From assembly GCA_028749105.1 (NCBI GenBank), contig JAQUQF010000139.1, positions 1 through 5,388 of the forward strand: 5,388 nucleotides of DNA. The letters run 5' to 3'. The translations under genes were made by a program, and so were the position numbers. Below the pieces are notes generated by a model. It was not told where the DNA came from and searched no databases. It was given only the letters and a program-made list of their open reading frames with translations. Origin of the DNA: Acidobacteriota bacterium (GTDB lineage Bacteria; Acidobacteriota; Aminicenantia; UBA2199). This document shows, piece after piece, positions 4,613 through 5,388 of the stretch. Numbering within the stretch: position 1 is the first letter of the stretch; each line of letters begins with the position of its first letter.

Positions 4613-5388
4613 TGCCCTATTTCACGTGCACGCTGGTCGACGAGCAGGGGCACTTCCGCGAGCGCGAGTACTTCGCTGACGACCGGGCCGAGGCCGTCGC
4701 CGCCATGGCCGGCCTGGATGAGAAGCTGGTCCGCATCCGCCGCCTCTGGTTCCGCGACATTTCGCTGAAGCGCCTCTTCAAGAGGAAGATCGGCACCACC
4801 GAGTTCCTGCTCTTCAACCAGGAGCTGATCACCCTGCTCAAGGCCGGCATCCACGTGATCCGCGCCCTGGAGATCATCATCGAGAATACCCGCAGCGGAG
4901 TGCTGCGCGAGATCCTGGCCAAGGCGGCCGGCAACATCCGCAACGGCATGGAGGTTTCCGAGGCCTTCGCCTCCTCCCAGCTCCCCTACCACACGATCTA
5001 CAAAGCCTCGCTGCTGGCCGGCGAAAAGAGCGGCCACCTGGAGCAGGTGCTGGAGAAATTCAACATCTACCTGGGCAAGATCAGCAGCCTGCGGCGCAAG
5101 ACGGTCAGCAGCCTGACCTACCCGGTCATCCTGCTGGTGTTCATGTTCTCCATGGTGCTGGTGATCTCGATCTTCGTCATCCCCAAGTTCTCCGAATTCT
5201 TCGCGAGCATGGAAGCCGATCTGCCGGCCATGACGCTGTTCTTCATCGAGACCACCCGCTTCCTCAAGGAGAACATCGCCTGGTTCACGGCGGTGCTGCT
5301 GCTGGCCTACGCCGGCGTCCGCCTGCTCGAGCGCCTGAACCCCAAGGTGATCCTCATCGACCAGTCCAAGCTCCGCGTCCCTTTCCTG
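4612..5388 (+). CDS. Type II secretion / type IV pilus inner-membrane platform protein, GspF/PilC family (C-terminus cut)
   Basis: The 259 visible residues are the N-terminal two thirds of a roughly 400-residue family. It begins MPYFTCTLVDEQGHFREREY, the usual small N-terminal module (about 1-45). The first T2SSF domain follows at about 62-190, with FLLFNQELITLLKAGIHVIR at 65-84 matching the family's 'F..qL..Ll.aGi.l..al' pattern, NGMEVSEAF at 111-119, and AGEKSGHLEQVL at 136-147, the conserved GE-SG-L element. The first membrane segment is about 171-190 after the conserved YP; a second lies at about 223-239. Such proteins sit in the inner membrane and couple the cytoplasmic ATPase to pseudopilus or pilus assembly. 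The ATG shares its A with the serS stop (TAATG) and has no evident Shine-Dalgarno site, so translation is probably coupled to serS. No gspE/pilB ATPase precedes it, so GspF and PilC cannot be told apart; partner genes may lie beyond the right edge. Confidence 0.93.
   Translation, partial: MPYFTCTLVDEQGHFREREYFADDRAEAVAAMAGLDEKLVRIRRLWFRDISLKRLFKRKIGTTEFLLFNQELITLLKAGIHVIRALEIIIENTRSGVLREILAKAAGNIRNGMEVSEAFASSQLPYHTIYKASLLAGEKSGHLEQVLEKFNIYLGKISSLRRKTVSSLTYPVILLVFMFSMVLVISIFVIPKFSEFFASMEADLPAMTLFFIETTRFLKENIAWFTAVLLLAYAGVRLLERLNPKVILIDQSKLRVPFL

Noticed and set aside
4537..5037. A 166-residue open frame on the minus strand across the serS-gspF junction
   Set aside because: It is antisense to two genes with clear homology and has no recognisable motif.

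Overview
The window looks like a piece of a GC-rich bacterial chromosome with a diderm (Gram-negative-type) flavour: it has an exported zinc dipeptidase and a type II secretion/type IV pilus inner-membrane protein. All genes share strong G/C preference at third codon positions, so nothing in the coding part looks recently imported. The one A/T-rich island is a repeat-filled spacer. The lineage cannot be fixed from this sequence alone. The gene mix and the seven-base repeat families in the spacer remind me of uncultured Acidobacteriota/Aminicenantes-like genomes, but that is a weak inference.

Layout: (1) Positions 1-886, minus strand: a YihY/BrkB-family membrane protein, cut by the left window edge. 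(2) 887-1071: a divergent regulatory region with a good sigma-70-type promoter on each strand. (3) 1072-1776, plus: a LiaF-like membrane protein with four predicted membrane segments and a C-terminal series of 'LGG' repeats. (4) 1777-2006: a non-coding spacer between convergent genes, holding three different seven-base repeat families and a long imperfect inverted repeat. (5) 2007-3242, minus: a family M19 (renal-type) membrane dipeptidase with a signal peptide and all expected zinc ligands. (6) 3243-3346: a second divergent region with two palindromes and a near-perfect extended -10 promoter. (7) 3347-4612, plus: serS, complete seryl-tRNA synthetase, apparently on a leaderless mRNA. (8) 4612-5388, plus: a GspF/PilC-family protein overlapping the serS stop codon by one base, cut by the right edge.

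The genes do not form one pathway. Three of the five (YihY-like, LiaF-like, dipeptidase) plausibly act at the cell envelope, and serS plus gspF/pilC form a translationally coupled pair. I see no defence system, CRISPR array, transposase, tRNA or rRNA gene. The most unusual features are the heptamer-repeat spacer and the serS start, where the -10 box lies only six bases before the initiation codon.
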